Shown: positions 9,614 to 18,440 of the stretch, piece after piece
How the letters are laid out: every line of letters starts with the position of its first letter
Position numbering within the stretch: the first letter of the stretch is position 1
Source of the DNA: Maritalea myrionectae DSM 19524
GTDB lineage: Bacteria > Pseudomonadota > Alphaproteobacteria > Rhizobiales > Devosiaceae
Direction of reading: 5' to 3'
Assembly: GCF_000423365.1 (NCBI RefSeq)
Contig: NZ_AUHV01000002.1
Location: 558,001 to 622,000 of the forward strand
Length of the DNA stretch: 64,000 nt
The notes under the pieces: model-generated
The model's input: only the letters and a program-made list of their open reading frames with translations
Told to the model about the DNA's origin: nothing
Databases searched by the model: none
Translations under genes and position numbers: made by a program

Positions 9614-9614
9614 T

Positions 9615-10073
9615 ATGTCTCTTCCCATTTTCTGGTCGCGCACTGTTTCTTTAGCCGCTTTGGCGGGATGGGTGCCATTCGCTACAGGTTTTGTGCTGGT
9701 TCTATTTCCCGGCCTTTCGCCGGTTGATCCGATTATTTTTGAGCGGGCCCTATTGGGCTATGGCGCGTTGATCCTGTCCTTCTTGGGCGGCGTGCGCTGG
9801 GGCATTCGGCTGCAAGGCGGTGCCGGCAGCGACCTCACCTATATTGTGGGCATATTTGGCTCAGTCGCCGGGTTTATCACCCTCTTGCTGCCACTCACCA
9901 TTGGTTTGATCATATTGATTGCAGGCTTTGGCATACACGGCCTTTGGGATGTGTGGTCAGGCATACGCGGTCGCGTGCCGCCAGCCTATGCGCGTTTACG
10001 CCTCGTGATGACCTGGCTGGTATGCGCCACGCTGTTGTTGATTTTGATCGCTCGCTTCCTCGTCAACCTATGA
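9615..10073 (+). CDS. DUF3429 family membrane protein
   Basis: This 152-residue protein has about five membrane helices and the characteristic FERALLGYGALILSFLGGVRW segment of DUF3429. I chose the ATG at 9615 because AGGAGA lies just upstream and it follows the previous stop after one base. It is third in the TauE operon. Function unknown. Confidence 0.82.
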   Translation: MSLPIFWSRTVSLAALAGWVPFATGFVLVLFPGLSPVDPIIFERALLGYGALILSFLGGVRWGIRLQGGAGSDLTYIVGIFGSVAGFITLLLPLTIGLIILIAGFGIHGLWDVWSGIRGRVPPAYARLRLVMTWLVCATLLLILIARFLVNL

Positions 10074-10513
10074 TGGGCTGCGAGGTCAGATTGGCGACCG
10101 TGCGCGATGCCATCGCGCTCAAAGATATTTACACCCATCTCAACCCTGACGACCCTGCCGTAAGCGATCATCAATTTGAACAGGATTTGGATGCCCTGCT
10201 GGCTGATCCAAACCGGATGATCATTGTGGCAGAACTGGACGGCATCATCGTGTCCAGTTGCACCCTGTTTATTCTGCCCAATCTCACCCGCGGCAATCGC
10301 CCCATGGCGTTGATCGAGAATGTGGTCACCCACAAACAATATCGCCGCATGGGGTTTGGCAAGCGGGTTATGCTCAACGCCATGGACCGGGCGCAGCAAG
10401 CGGGCTGCTATAAGGTCATGCTGCTCACGGGCAGCAAAACAGAAGGCACACTTGATTTTTATGAAGAGGTTGGCCTGGTGCAGGACAAAACCGGGTATCA
10501 CAAGCGGTTCTAG
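10070..10513 (+). CDS. GNAT family N-acetyltransferase
   Basis: This 147-residue protein has the GNAT acetyl-CoA loop in QYRRMGFGKRVMLNAMDRAQQAG and the C-terminal strand-helix (YKVMLLTGSKTEGTLDFYEEVGL). The first of two adjacent ATG codons overlaps the DUF3429 stop, so I place the start at 10070 (MMGCEVRLATVRD). It is the last gene of the TauE operon and is convergent with pdeM three bases on. The substrate is unknown. Confidence 0.87.
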   Translation: MMGCEVRLATVRDAIALKDIYTHLNPDDPAVSDHQFEQDLDALLADPNRMIIVAELDGIIVSSCTLFILPNLTRGNRPMALIENVVTHKQYRRMGFGKRVMLNAMDRAQQAGCYKVMLLTGSKTEGTLDFYEEVGLVQDKTGYHKRF

Positions 10514-10516
10514 GCT

Positions 10517-11218
10517 TTAGCCATTCACCAGATATTTGGTGGCCACCGGATAGATCTGATCACGTCCAATGGCGAAAACACGCATATTTTCTTTGTTCAT
10601 GACAGGCCGAAAGGCAGGTTTCAGCACATTGAGATTGCCCGTTGAGACGCCATAGGACGGCATGATCAGGCGATCATGATCGAACACAAAGCAAGGCCGT
10701 TTGGTGGAGCGCCCATTGATGCGGATACGGGCGCCGGGGTGCAGATGCCCCGCAATTTGCTGCGCGATGTTGGCATCGGGCTCATGGGAGAGCATCAGCC
10801 CATCCATCGACAATTCATCGCAGCAATGTCCACCCAGATCATGGGCGCTGGGGTCGTGATTGCCCGCAATCCAAACCCAGTCATAGTGCGCCACAAATTC
10901 AGCAATCAACGCCCGATCATGGATTTGCAGCGTGGTGGTGCCTTCATCCCGATGAAAACTATCCCCCAATGAAAACACGCGCGTGGCACCCGTTTCGCTC
11001 AGATCGCGTTCCAATTTCGCCAAGGTGGCTTTGGTGTCATAAGGTGGAAAGAACTGGCGTGACTTGGCAAAAGACGACATTTTTTCAAGATGCAGATCCG
11101 CCACCAAAAGCGCATTTTGCGCAGGCCAAAACAGCGCCCCGGAAAGCAGCGGCACAAAGGTTTGTGCGGCAAATATAAGCTCAAGCGGCGATTGGGGTTG
11201 GGCCTGCGCTACGCTCAT
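10517..11218 (-). CDS. pdeM: Ligase-associated DNA damage response endonuclease PdeM
   Basis: This 233-residue calcineurin-like phosphoesterase has the metal motifs in order: ADLHLEK, GDSFHRDEG, AGNHDP, LSHEPD and GHLHPGARI. This short family is found with the Lhr-like helicase, usually also with an ATP-dependent DNA ligase and a beta-lactamase-fold exonuclease. Here the helicase is two genes upstream in the same operon, but the ligase and exonuclease are not adjacent. The predicted role is DNA end processing during repair. Its start overlaps the end of the acetyltransferase gene by four bases. Confidence 0.9.
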   Translation of the reverse strand: MSVAQAQPQSPLELIFAAQTFVPLLSGALFWPAQNALLVADLHLEKMSSFAKSRQFFPPYDTKATLAKLERDLSETGATRVFSLGDSFHRDEGTTTLQIHDRALIAEFVAHYDWVWIAGNHDPSAHDLGGHCCDELSMDGLMLSHEPDANIAQQIAGHLHPGARIRINGRSTKRPCFVFDHDRLIMPSYGVSTGNLNVLKPAFRPVMNKENMRVFAIGRDQIYPVATKYLVNG

Positions 11219-11667
11219 TTCAGCGCCATCCGGTATTGCACAACGCGGTCCACTTCTTCAAAGCCAACGGCTTCATGAGCTTTGTGCCCGTCCAGGTTCG
11301 ACAATTCGGCGTCAGATGCTAAATGCGGATAGTTCTTTGACTTGGCCCAAGCGATAGCGGCATCCACCAACGCCTGGCCCACACCCATTCCACGTGCCTT
11401 TTCGCCCACAAACCAGCCTTCCATATAGGCGACGGGGCCATCATAGCAGCCATCGGCATAAGTTCGTTCGCTGATTTCCAGAAAAGCCGCAACCTCGCCG
11501 TCGACCACGCCGATAAATACAATTTTGAGGGTCAGATGGTCGCCAGCCATGAATTCGGCTGTTTCTTCTTTCGCCTCCGCAAAGGTGATCCGAAATAGGT
11601 CAGCCCGCATTTGCGCCCATGCATCTTCCTCATCTGGTCGCATTTCACGAATTTCAAATTTGCTCAT
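11215..11667 (-). CDS. GNAT acetyltransferase resembling aminoglycoside 6'-N-acetyltransferases
   Basis: This 150-residue GNAT protein has segments that follow the AAC(6')-I layout: ERTYADGCYDGPVAYMEGWF, then the acetyl-CoA loop EKARGMGVGQALVDAAIAW, then ASDAELSNLDGHKAHEAVGF and VDRVVQYRM. In AAC(6')-Iy-type enzymes the same blocks read roughly NGCDSSPVVFLEGIFV and HQALGFEETERVI. It is encoded between the helicase and pdeM with four-base overlaps on both sides, so it belongs to that operon. Drug acetylation is a family inference; a native substrate is equally possible. Confidence 0.8.
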   Translation of the reverse strand: MSKFEIREMRPDEEDAWAQMRADLFRITFAEAKEETAEFMAGDHLTLKIVFIGVVDGEVAAFLEISERTYADGCYDGPVAYMEGWFVGEKARGMGVGQALVDAAIAWAKSKNYPHLASDAELSNLDGHKAHEAVGFEEVDRVVQYRMALK

Positions 11668-14207
11668 TCGCCTGCTGCCTCACGCATCAATTCTTCCGCG
11701 GCCTCCACCAACACGCTTTCGCGCCCTTCGCCAAAGATCGGTTCTTTGCCAATTTCCAGCATCACGGGCACGGCCAATGGAGAGATTCGGTCCAAGTTTT
11801 GATGTATAATATGCCGTTTGATCCGCTTTAAACAATGGCCCAGCCGTTCAATATCCAGCAGACCGCGCGCGGCATCGCGCCGCGTGGCCTGCATCAAAAT
11901 ATGGTCTGGTTCGTGCTCATAAAGCACATTGTAAATCAGATCAGACGACATGGTCATTTGCCGTCCGGTCTTTTCCTTGCCCGGATGGCGGCGTTCTATC
12001 AGCCCGGAAATGATGGCGCAGTTGCGGAAAGTGCGCCGCATCAGGCTGGATTCATCCAGCCAATCTTCCAAATCGTCGCCCAACATATCTTCGGAGAAAA
12101 GCTCATCAAGGCTTAGCCGACCGGATTTGAACATTTGCCCCACATCGAGCGCGCACCAAATGGCCAGCGCATATTCCGAAGCGACGAAGCCCAGCGGTTT
12201 CGCCCGATCACGCTCCAATCGCCGCGTGAGCAACATGCCTAAGGTCTGGTGCGCCAGTCGCCCTTCAAAAGGGTAGCAAACGATGAAATATTTATCGGCT
12301 TTGGGAAAGGTCTCCACCAGCAGGCTTTCCTTGCCTGGCAGTTTTGAAACATCGCGCTGCAGGCTCAGCCATTCGCGCACCTGGTCGGGCAGTTTTTTCC
12401 AGCTTGTGGGGTCTGCCAGCGTACCGCGCACCCGCTCAGCCAAGTAGGTCGACAGTGGAAACTTGCCACCCATATAGGACGGGATTTTGGGATTGTTGTG
12501 ATAGGAGCGCGAAACATAGGCTTCATTGTCGCGAATGGCCTCAAAGGCCACGATTTCGCCGCCAAACAGAAATGTATCGCCAGGCATAAGCTGGCTGAGG
12601 AAATATTCCTCCATTTCACCCAACATGCGCCCGCCGCGGCCGATTGGCCCGGTAGTGGCGCCGCGTTTGTGGGCTTTGGAGCGCACCAGCCGCACTTTCA
12701 ACATTGGCTCTTCGACAATCGTGCCGACATTCAAACGATATTGCTGCGCGATTTTGGGGTGCGAAATCCGCCAGGTGCCGTCCGCGGTTTTGCGCAGCCG
12801 CGCATAGCGCTCGTAGGCCTTGAGGGCATATCCGCCCGTCGCCACAAACTCGAGCACCCGATCAAACAATTCGCGGGTGAGGTCGCGATAGGGCCAGGCG
12901 CGGATGGTTTCGTCAAACTGCGCGTCAGCGTCCAATGGCGCACTGCACGCCATGCCTAAAACATGTTGCGCCAGCACATCCAAGCCGCCCGGCTGCGGAT
13001 CTTCGCTATCTTGCGCACCCTCTTCCGCGGCGTCCACGGCGGCTTCACATTCCAGCACTTCAAAGCGGTTGGCGGGCACCAGAATAGCGCGCGACGGTTC
13101 ATCCAAACGGTGGTTGGCACGGCCGATCCGCTGGAGCAGACGGGACGAGCCTTTGGGCGCACCGATTTGCATCACCAGATCAACGTCGCCCCAGTCGATG
13201 CCGAGATCAAGGGTGGAAGTACACACCACTGCCCGCAATTTACCCGCAACCATCGCCGCTTCCACTTTGCGGCGCTGTTCGACATCGAGCGAGCCATGGT
13301 GCAAGGCGATAGGCAGCGAGTCTTCGTTCAACTCCCAAAGCGATTGAAACAGCATTTCCGCCTGCGATCTTGTGTTCACAAACAGCAGGCTGGTGCCATT
13401 TTGCTGAATAATGTCGAGCAATTCCGGCACCGCATATTGTGCCGAATGCCCCGCCCATGGCACGCGATCATCGCTGGCCAGAATCGAGAGTTCAGGGCTT
13501 GCGCCGCCCGTTTGGCTGACCATGGCCACGTCGCGCGCCGGGCACGGCGCAGCGATCCAATCGCGCAAGATTTCCGGGTGCGCCACGGTGGCCGACAGGG
13601 CCGAAACCTTTAAGTCCGGACACATAGTGCCCAGCCTTGCCAGTCCCAGCGACAGCAAGTCGCCGCGTTTAGACAGGGCCAAGGCATGCAACTCATCCAG
13701 CACCACGCGCCGCAGCGTGCCAAACAGTTTGGGCGCTTCGGCATGCGACAGCATCAGCGCCAATTGCTCAGGTGTGGTCATCAAAATAGAAGGCGGGTCA
13801 AACCGTTGCCGTTGACGCCGTGATGAAGGCGTATCGCCCGTGCGGGTTTCCACCCGCACGTCCAAGCCCATTTCTTCAATCGGGTTGACCAGGTTGCGCG
13901 CCACATCCACGGCCAAGGCTTTGAGTGGTGAGATATAGAGCGTGTGCAGCCCTTCATGCGGGGTGTTGGCCAATTCGCATATGCTGGGCAAAAAACCAGA
14001 AAGGGTTTTGCCCGCGCCCGTTGGCGCAATCAGCAACGCGGATTTGCCTGCCCGGTCCGCCTCAAGCATATCCAACTGGTGGGGTCTGGGTGTCCAATGA
14101 CGCGCTAAAAACCAGTCCCGCACCACCGCGGGCATGCCCCAGCTTTGCGAGAACAAATCAGGGCTGGGCTGAAAAGAATCAGAATGATTTCTTGTTGTTT
14201 TCGTCAT
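11664..14207 (-). CDS. Ligase-associated DEXH-box helicase (Lhr-like)
   Basis: This 847-residue SF2 helicase has Walker A in LIAPTGAGKTLSGF, the DELH Walker B box in VLDELHAL, motif III in SALSATV, the motif V region CTSTLDLGIDWG and motif VI in QRIGRANHR. The winged-helix and Lhr-core C-terminal regions follow. The length matches the TIGR04121 ligase-associated helicases, which are far shorter than full Lhr. It is the first gene of an operon with the AAC(6')-like and PdeM genes. The predicted role is 3'-5' translocation on DNA in repair. Confidence 0.92.
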   Translation of the reverse strand: MTKTTRNHSDSFQPSPDLFSQSWGMPAVVRDWFLARHWTPRPHQLDMLEADRAGKSALLIAPTGAGKTLSGFLPSICELANTPHEGLHTLYISPLKALAVDVARNLVNPIEEMGLDVRVETRTGDTPSSRRQRQRFDPPSILMTTPEQLALMLSHAEAPKLFGTLRRVVLDELHALALSKRGDLLSLGLARLGTMCPDLKVSALSATVAHPEILRDWIAAPCPARDVAMVSQTGGASPELSILASDDRVPWAGHSAQYAVPELLDIIQQNGTSLLFVNTRSQAEMLFQSLWELNEDSLPIALHHGSLDVEQRRKVEAAMVAGKLRAVVCTSTLDLGIDWGDVDLVMQIGAPKGSSRLLQRIGRANHRLDEPSRAILVPANRFEVLECEAAVDAAEEGAQDSEDPQPGGLDVLAQHVLGMACSAPLDADAQFDETIRAWPYRDLTRELFDRVLEFVATGGYALKAYERYARLRKTADGTWRISHPKIAQQYRLNVGTIVEEPMLKVRLVRSKAHKRGATTGPIGRGGRMLGEMEEYFLSQLMPGDTFLFGGEIVAFEAIRDNEAYVSRSYHNNPKIPSYMGGKFPLSTYLAERVRGTLADPTSWKKLPDQVREWLSLQRDVSKLPGKESLLVETFPKADKYFIVCYPFEGRLAHQTLGMLLTRRLERDRAKPLGFVASEYALAIWCALDVGQMFKSGRLSLDELFSEDMLGDDLEDWLDESSLMRRTFRNCAIISGLIERRHPGKEKTGRQMTMSSDLIYNVLYEHEPDHILMQATRRDAARGLLDIERLGHCLKRIKRHIIHQNLDRISPLAVPVMLEIGKEPIFGEGRESVLVEAAEELMREAAGE

Positions 14208-14269
14208 CGTGCTTATATTTCACAAATGAGACGCCATCACGCCAGCTTAAATTCGATAAAGAGGCTAAA

Positions 14270-14557
14270 ATGAGAGAAGATGACCGCACCTATGACGTTG
14301 ACGACCGAAAAGGTCGCGGCGAATCCAACGGCAAACAGTTTTTCAAACTGGTCCTCGCATCACTTTTGGTCGGCTTTATCATGTATCAATCCGGGCTAAC
14401 CCCGGGCGATATCTTTGGCGGGTTTGGCCGTTGGGTTGGCTCGATCTTTTCAGATTTCGGCTCCACCATTGGCACTGTGGCCGTTTGGTTTGCTTATGGC
14501 GCCGCCGTGGTTTTCCCCCTTTGGATTCTTATTCGCATCCTGAAATCATTTAAATAA
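14270..14557 (+). CDS. Small two-TM membrane protein, probably DUF6460
   Basis: This 95-residue protein has a charged N-terminus (MREDDRTYDVDDRKGRGESN). Two membrane helices (FKLVLASLLVGFIMYQSGL and AVWFAYGAAVVFPLWILIRI) flank a Gly/Phe-rich loop with LTPGDIFGGFGRW. This resembles the DUF6460 family of Hyphomicrobiales; the assignment is from memory. The start was moved from an upstream in-frame codon to the ATG at 14270, which fits the charged N-terminus of the family. It is divergent from the helicase gene. Function unknown. Confidence 0.7.
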   Translation: MREDDRTYDVDDRKGRGESNGKQFFKLVLASLLVGFIMYQSGLTPGDIFGGFGRWVGSIFSDFGSTIGTVAVWFAYGAAVVFPLWILIRILKSFK

Positions 14558-14611
14558 GACCCGACGCGATATTCGAGTTTCGTGGCTTTACAGCCATTTT
14601 CCAAGCCTGCT

Positions 14612-14636
14612 AGAAAAGTGGTCCCACCACTTTTCT
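14612..14636 (+). promoter_or_regulatory. Perfect hairpin in the leader of the YdfG-like gene
   Basis: An 11-bp perfect stem (AGAAAAGTGGT / ACCACTTTTCT) with a CCC loop lies immediately before the ribosome-binding GGAG (14638-14641) and 13 bases before the ATG. The following sequence is not a T-run, so this is not a clear intrinsic terminator. It may modulate translation or be a protein-binding palindrome. Confidence 0.5.
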
Positions 14637-14649
14637 GGAGTCGTTTATC

Positions 14650-15423
14650 ATGGCGCACCAAGATTTTTCTGCTGCTAAAACCATCTTTATCACCGGCGCA
14701 ACGTCAGGCTTTGGCGCGGCAACCGCACGCATGTTTGCGCAAAATGGTTGGAAAGTCGTGGGCACGGGCCGGCGTGAAGAGCGTTTGAAGGAACTGCAAG
14801 CCGAGTTCCCAGAGGGACAAATTCACGTTGTGCCAATGGATTTGACCGACGAATCCTCCATCAAAGCCGCCATTGATGCCCTGCCCGAGAGCCACAGCAC
14901 CATCGATTGCCTGTTCAATAATGGCGGGTTGGCGCTTGGGGTTGATCCAGTGCCAAATGTGTCGCGCGAGCAATGGCGCACCATGGTCGACACCAACATT
15001 ATGGGCGTTCTGGATGTCACGCTGAATTTGCTGCCGCATTTGAAGCGGGCAGGCAAAGGCGCAAGCATCGTCAATGTGGGGTCTATTGCGGCGCGGTTCG
15101 CCTATCCGGGTGGCAATGTTTATGGCGCCACCAAAGCCTTCACCCGGCAGTTTTCTTATAATCTACGTGCTGATTTGGCGGGCGGTGATATTCGCGTCAC
15201 CAGCCTTGAGCCCGGCATGGCCAAGTCTGAATTTACATTGGTGCGCACGGGCAGCGAAGAAGCCAACGAAAAGCTATATGAAGATGTGTTGCCGCTGGTG
15301 CCGCAGGATATTGCCGAGATCGTTTGGTTTTTGGCCACTCGCCCTGCCCATGTGAACATTAATTGTGTGGAAGTGATGCCCGTTGCGCAAACACCAAGCG
15401 CGCCCACCATCACGCGCGGCTAA
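14650..15423 (+). CDS. YdfG-like NADP-dependent 3-hydroxy acid dehydrogenase (SDR)
   Basis: This 257-residue classical short-chain dehydrogenase has the cofactor motif FITGATSGFG with the NADP-type basic GTGRREER behind it. It also has FNNGGLALG, the catalytic Ser in NVGSIA, and YGATK for the Tyr-Lys pair. The LEPGMAKSEFTLVR stretch is close to the YdfG (L-allo-threonine / 3-hydroxypropionate dehydrogenase) subgroup. The substrate is a small 3-hydroxy acid by family. It stands just upstream of the MATE pump gene. Confidence 0.85.
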   Translation: MAHQDFSAAKTIFITGATSGFGAATARMFAQNGWKVVGTGRREERLKELQAEFPEGQIHVVPMDLTDESSIKAAIDALPESHSTIDCLFNNGGLALGVDPVPNVSREQWRTMVDTNIMGVLDVTLNLLPHLKRAGKGASIVNVGSIAARFAYPGGNVYGATKAFTRQFSYNLRADLAGGDIRVTSLEPGMAKSEFTLVRTGSEEANEKLYEDVLPLVPQDIAEIVWFLATRPAHVNINCVEVMPVAQTPSAPTITRG

Positions 15424-15451
15424 TCGCACGCCCCCTTTAAGGTCCACCTTG

Positions 15452-16819
15452 ATGACAGCGAAGACTTACCCCTTTGACGTGCGGCACAAGGATGTGTGGT
15501 ACATCGCCCTGCCGACTGCGCTTGCCTTTGTCACCGAGCCGTTGCTCGGCATTGCCGACACAACCATTGTGGGGCGGTTGGGCGAAGTTGATCTGTTGGG
15601 CGGCCTGTTGTTGGGCGGGCTGGTGTTCGACTTCATGTTCGCCTTTTTCTACTTCCTGCGCATGTCGGTTACAGGACTGACCGCGCAGGCGTTTGGCGCA
15701 CGAGATCAGGCCAAGCAAACCGCACAATTGGCGCGCGGCTTGGCCATTGGTTTGTTTGCCGGGCTGCTGATCATTTTGCTGGGTGGACCGTTGGCAAATT
15801 TTGCCAAAGTCGTTTACGGCGCCAGCGATGCGGTCAACGCCGCCTTCGACCAATATTTCTATATCCGGCTTTTGGCTGCGCCTTTCGCCTTGATGAACTT
15901 TGTGCTGGCCGGTTGGTTTTTGGGCCGCGGCCAATCCATCACCGCCTTAATGCTGCAGGCCGGGTTGAACCTGACCAATATTATCCTGTCCTATGTGCTC
16001 GTATTCGAGTTCGATATGGGCATTGCCGGCGTGGCCTGGGGCACTGTGATCGCCACAGGCATCTTCATGGTGATCGGTTTGTTTGGCGCTGTGCAAGCGC
16101 TTGGTGGCTTTTCCCAATTGGCGCGGCGATTGCACGAAGCCAATTTGTTCGACAAAGCCGAAATTAAAAAGATGCTTTCGCTCAGCAGCAATATTTTGCT
16201 GCGCTCGGTTTTGATCAATGCCGTCTTTTCCTTCTTCGCTCGCGAAGGGGCGCAAGCGGGCGATGTTATCCTCGCCACCAACGGCATTTTGCTGCATTTT
16301 TTGATGATCGCATCGTTCTTTTTGGACGGACTAGCCGCGGCCTCAGAACAATTATGCGGTAAGGCCATTGGCGCGCGATGGAAGCCTGCCTTTTTCAGCG
16401 CGATCAAACTGTCCTCCCTTTGGGGCTTCATTCTTTCGGGCTGTCTTTCGGTGATTTTTATCCTGACGGGGCCGATGATCATTGATTTTATGACCACGAG
16501 CGACGTGGTGCGCCAAACGGCTCGCGACTTTTTGTGGTTGGCGGCGCTCGCGCCTGTCTTTGGCGTGTTGGCCTTTGTGTTGGATGGAGTGTTTGCCGGC
16601 GCGGCCATGGGATCGGACATGCGCAATGGCATGTTTTTATCGGCCATCGCGTTTCTGGCCATCTGGGCCATCGCTGTGCCGTTGTTTAGCATCTATGGAT
16701 TGTGGTTGGCGTTGCATGGCTTCTTTATTGCCCGCAGCGCGATCTTTTTGTGGTTGTTGCTGCGCCGCGTGCCCTCACTCTTTGAAGAAGGCACGCTAGA
16801 AAACGCTGCGGCGGGCTAA
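15452..16819 (+). CDS. MATE family efflux transporter (DinF/NorM-like)
   Basis: This 455-residue protein has twelve predicted membrane helices in two halves. The N-terminal half has LPTALAFVTEPLLGIADT and GRLGEVDLLGG, and VTGLTAQAFGARD follows the usual MATE pattern. The ATG at 15452 is chosen over an upstream codon overlapping the SDR gene, because the first helix follows directly. MATE pumps export cationic drugs or metabolites by Na+ or H+ antiport. It ends four bases inside the convergent pyrD gene. Confidence 0.9.
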   Translation: MTAKTYPFDVRHKDVWYIALPTALAFVTEPLLGIADTTIVGRLGEVDLLGGLLLGGLVFDFMFAFFYFLRMSVTGLTAQAFGARDQAKQTAQLARGLAIGLFAGLLIILLGGPLANFAKVVYGASDAVNAAFDQYFYIRLLAAPFALMNFVLAGWFLGRGQSITALMLQAGLNLTNIILSYVLVFEFDMGIAGVAWGTVIATGIFMVIGLFGAVQALGGFSQLARRLHEANLFDKAEIKKMLSLSSNILLRSVLINAVFSFFAREGAQAGDVILATNGILLHFLMIASFFLDGLAAASEQLCGKAIGARWKPAFFSAIKLSSLWGFILSGCLSVIFILTGPMIIDFMTTSDVVRQTARDFLWLAALAPVFGVLAFVLDGVFAGAAMGSDMRNGMFLSAIAFLAIWAIAVPLFSIYGLWLALHGFFIARSAIFLWLLLRRVPSLFEEGTLENAAAG

Positions 16820-17928
16820 ATCTCCAGCTTGCCGCTGGCCCAATCGTCGGTTTTATTGCCTGAGATTTCCGACACGCTCTTATAAGAGTGGCGCATCATT
16901 TCGCTCACCAAACCCTTTTTGATGCTGGTCATCAATTCCATGCCGCCAAACACGAGCGCGGAATATAGTTGCACAGCATCGGCACCGGCTTCGATTTTGG
17001 CCAAAGCGGATTCCGCAGAATAAATGCCGCCCACGCCGATGATCGGCATGTCTTTGCCCACACGTTGGCGCATTTGGGCCAAACGTTGGGTAGAGAAATT
17101 GAACAGCGGACGGCCGCTTAGCCCCCCTGCTTCTTCAGCATTTTCCGCCCCTTCCACCAGATCACGGCGGATGGTGGTGTTGGATATGATCAAACCGTCC
17201 AGATCAAGCGTTTCGATGACGGCGGAGATTTCGTCCATCTCCGTTTCGTTCAAATCCGGGGCAAGCTTCAAAAAGACAGGTACCCGCACCGATGCCCGGC
17301 TGCGTTCGGCCAGCACTTCGGTCAAAAGCCGCTTTAGCGCCTCCTTGCTCTGCAAGTTGCGCAAGCCCGGCGTGTTGGGTGACGAAATATTGGCGGTCAG
17401 ATAATCGGCGATTGGGGCAAAGCGCTTCACGCCTTCCACATAGTCAGCGACAAAATCTTCGCTATCTTTGTTCGCACCCACATTAATGCCTATGGTGGTG
17501 CCTGGCTGCTTGTTACGGGTCAGGCGTTCAAATGCAGCTTCATGGCCTTCATTGTTAAAGCCCATGCGGTTGATCACGCCCATATGCTCGGGCAAGCGGA
17601 ACAGACGCGGCTTGGGGTTTCCTTCCTGCGCACGTGGGGTAATGGTGCCCACTTCCACAAAGCCAAAGCCAATCTGCATCAGCTGGTTTGGCACTTCGGC
17701 ATTTTTATCAAACCCGGCGGCCATGCCCACAGGGTTTTTAAGCTCAAGCCCGGCGATGCTGGTGGTTAAACAAGCCGGATCTACATCCTCTTGCTCTGGC
17801 ACGGCACCAAGCTTCAACGCACTGATCGTTGTGCGATGCGCCTGTTCAGGGTCCATCTTCAGCAAAGCGTCCCGCGTTAGATTTTGAACCAGCGGGTTAT
17901 TCAGAAATTTGGAAATGTAGGATTTCAT
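16816..17928 (-). CDS. pyrD: Dihydroorotate dehydrogenase (quinone), class 2
   Basis: This 370-residue flavoenzyme oxidises dihydroorotate to orotate in pyrimidine synthesis, passing electrons to membrane quinone. Class 2 features are the N-terminal membrane-associating helix (about residues 1-40), NPVGMAAGFDKNAE, VEVGTITPRAQ.GNPKPRLFR, NRMGFNN, INVGANK, and the NISSPNTPGLR region with the catalytic Ser. FLKLAPD and GVGGIYSAESALAKI follow. The start codon abuts the stop of the DUF952 gene with no gap, so they form an operon. Confidence 0.96.
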   Translation of the reverse strand: MKSYISKFLNNPLVQNLTRDALLKMDPEQAHRTTISALKLGAVPEQEDVDPACLTTSIAGLELKNPVGMAAGFDKNAEVPNQLMQIGFGFVEVGTITPRAQEGNPKPRLFRLPEHMGVINRMGFNNEGHEAAFERLTRNKQPGTTIGINVGANKDSEDFVADYVEGVKRFAPIADYLTANISSPNTPGLRNLQSKEALKRLLTEVLAERSRASVRVPVFLKLAPDLNETEMDEISAVIETLDLDGLIISNTTIRRDLVEGAENAEEAGGLSGRPLFNFSTQRLAQMRQRVGKDMPIIGVGGIYSAESALAKIEAGADAVQLYSALVFGGMELMTSIKKGLVSEMMRHSYKSVSEISGNKTDDWASGKLEI

Positions 17929-18270
17929 TTATCGTATGTCATCGGGCAGGATAAACTGACCGTTCTCATCTGTTTCAAGGTCATGCGCTTTGATCACATG
18001 CGCCATATTCAGGTCGGAATAGAGATGAGGAAACAGATCCCCGCCCCGTGAAGGCTCCCACTTCAAATGGTTCTCCACCCGCTCTGCATCAACATAAAGG
18101 AGCACAAGCTCTGCCTGCCCTGAAAAATGTTTTTCCAAGGTTTCCCGCAATTGCGCAGCAGTGGAGAAATGCATATAGCCATCATCACGATCAATCGGCA
18201 TGCCATAGTAGTGGCCCTCGGCTTTTGCCGCCTGATAGTCAGCATTTGGGCAGACTTTATAAATGATCAT
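17929..18270 (-). CDS. DUF952 family protein
   Basis: This 113-residue protein has the DUF952 hallmarks: an IYKVCP opening, GHYYGMPIDRDDGYMHFSTAAQLRETLEKHF, LVLLYVDA and the FPHLYSDLNMAHV stretch. The family is thought to resemble ADP-ribosyltransferase-like folds, but no activity is established. It precedes pyrD without a gap. Confidence 0.9.
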   Translation of the reverse strand: MIIYKVCPNADYQAAKAEGHYYGMPIDRDDGYMHFSTAAQLRETLEKHFSGQAELVLLYVDAERVENHLKWEPSRGGDLFPHLYSDLNMAHVIKAHDLETDENGQFILPDDIR

Positions 18271-18440
18271 GAGTGTTAAACGCTAAATTGTTTAATTCAA
18301 CAAAGGCTTAGTCCTTTCAGACAGAAAGTGCAAGCTCGCTAAATCGTTTTTGCTTTACAAATTTACCAAGAATAGTTACCAAGATATAGGATTTTAATCC
18401 GCTTTTGCGAAACTATTCCTGTAAACGACAGGGTCCAACC

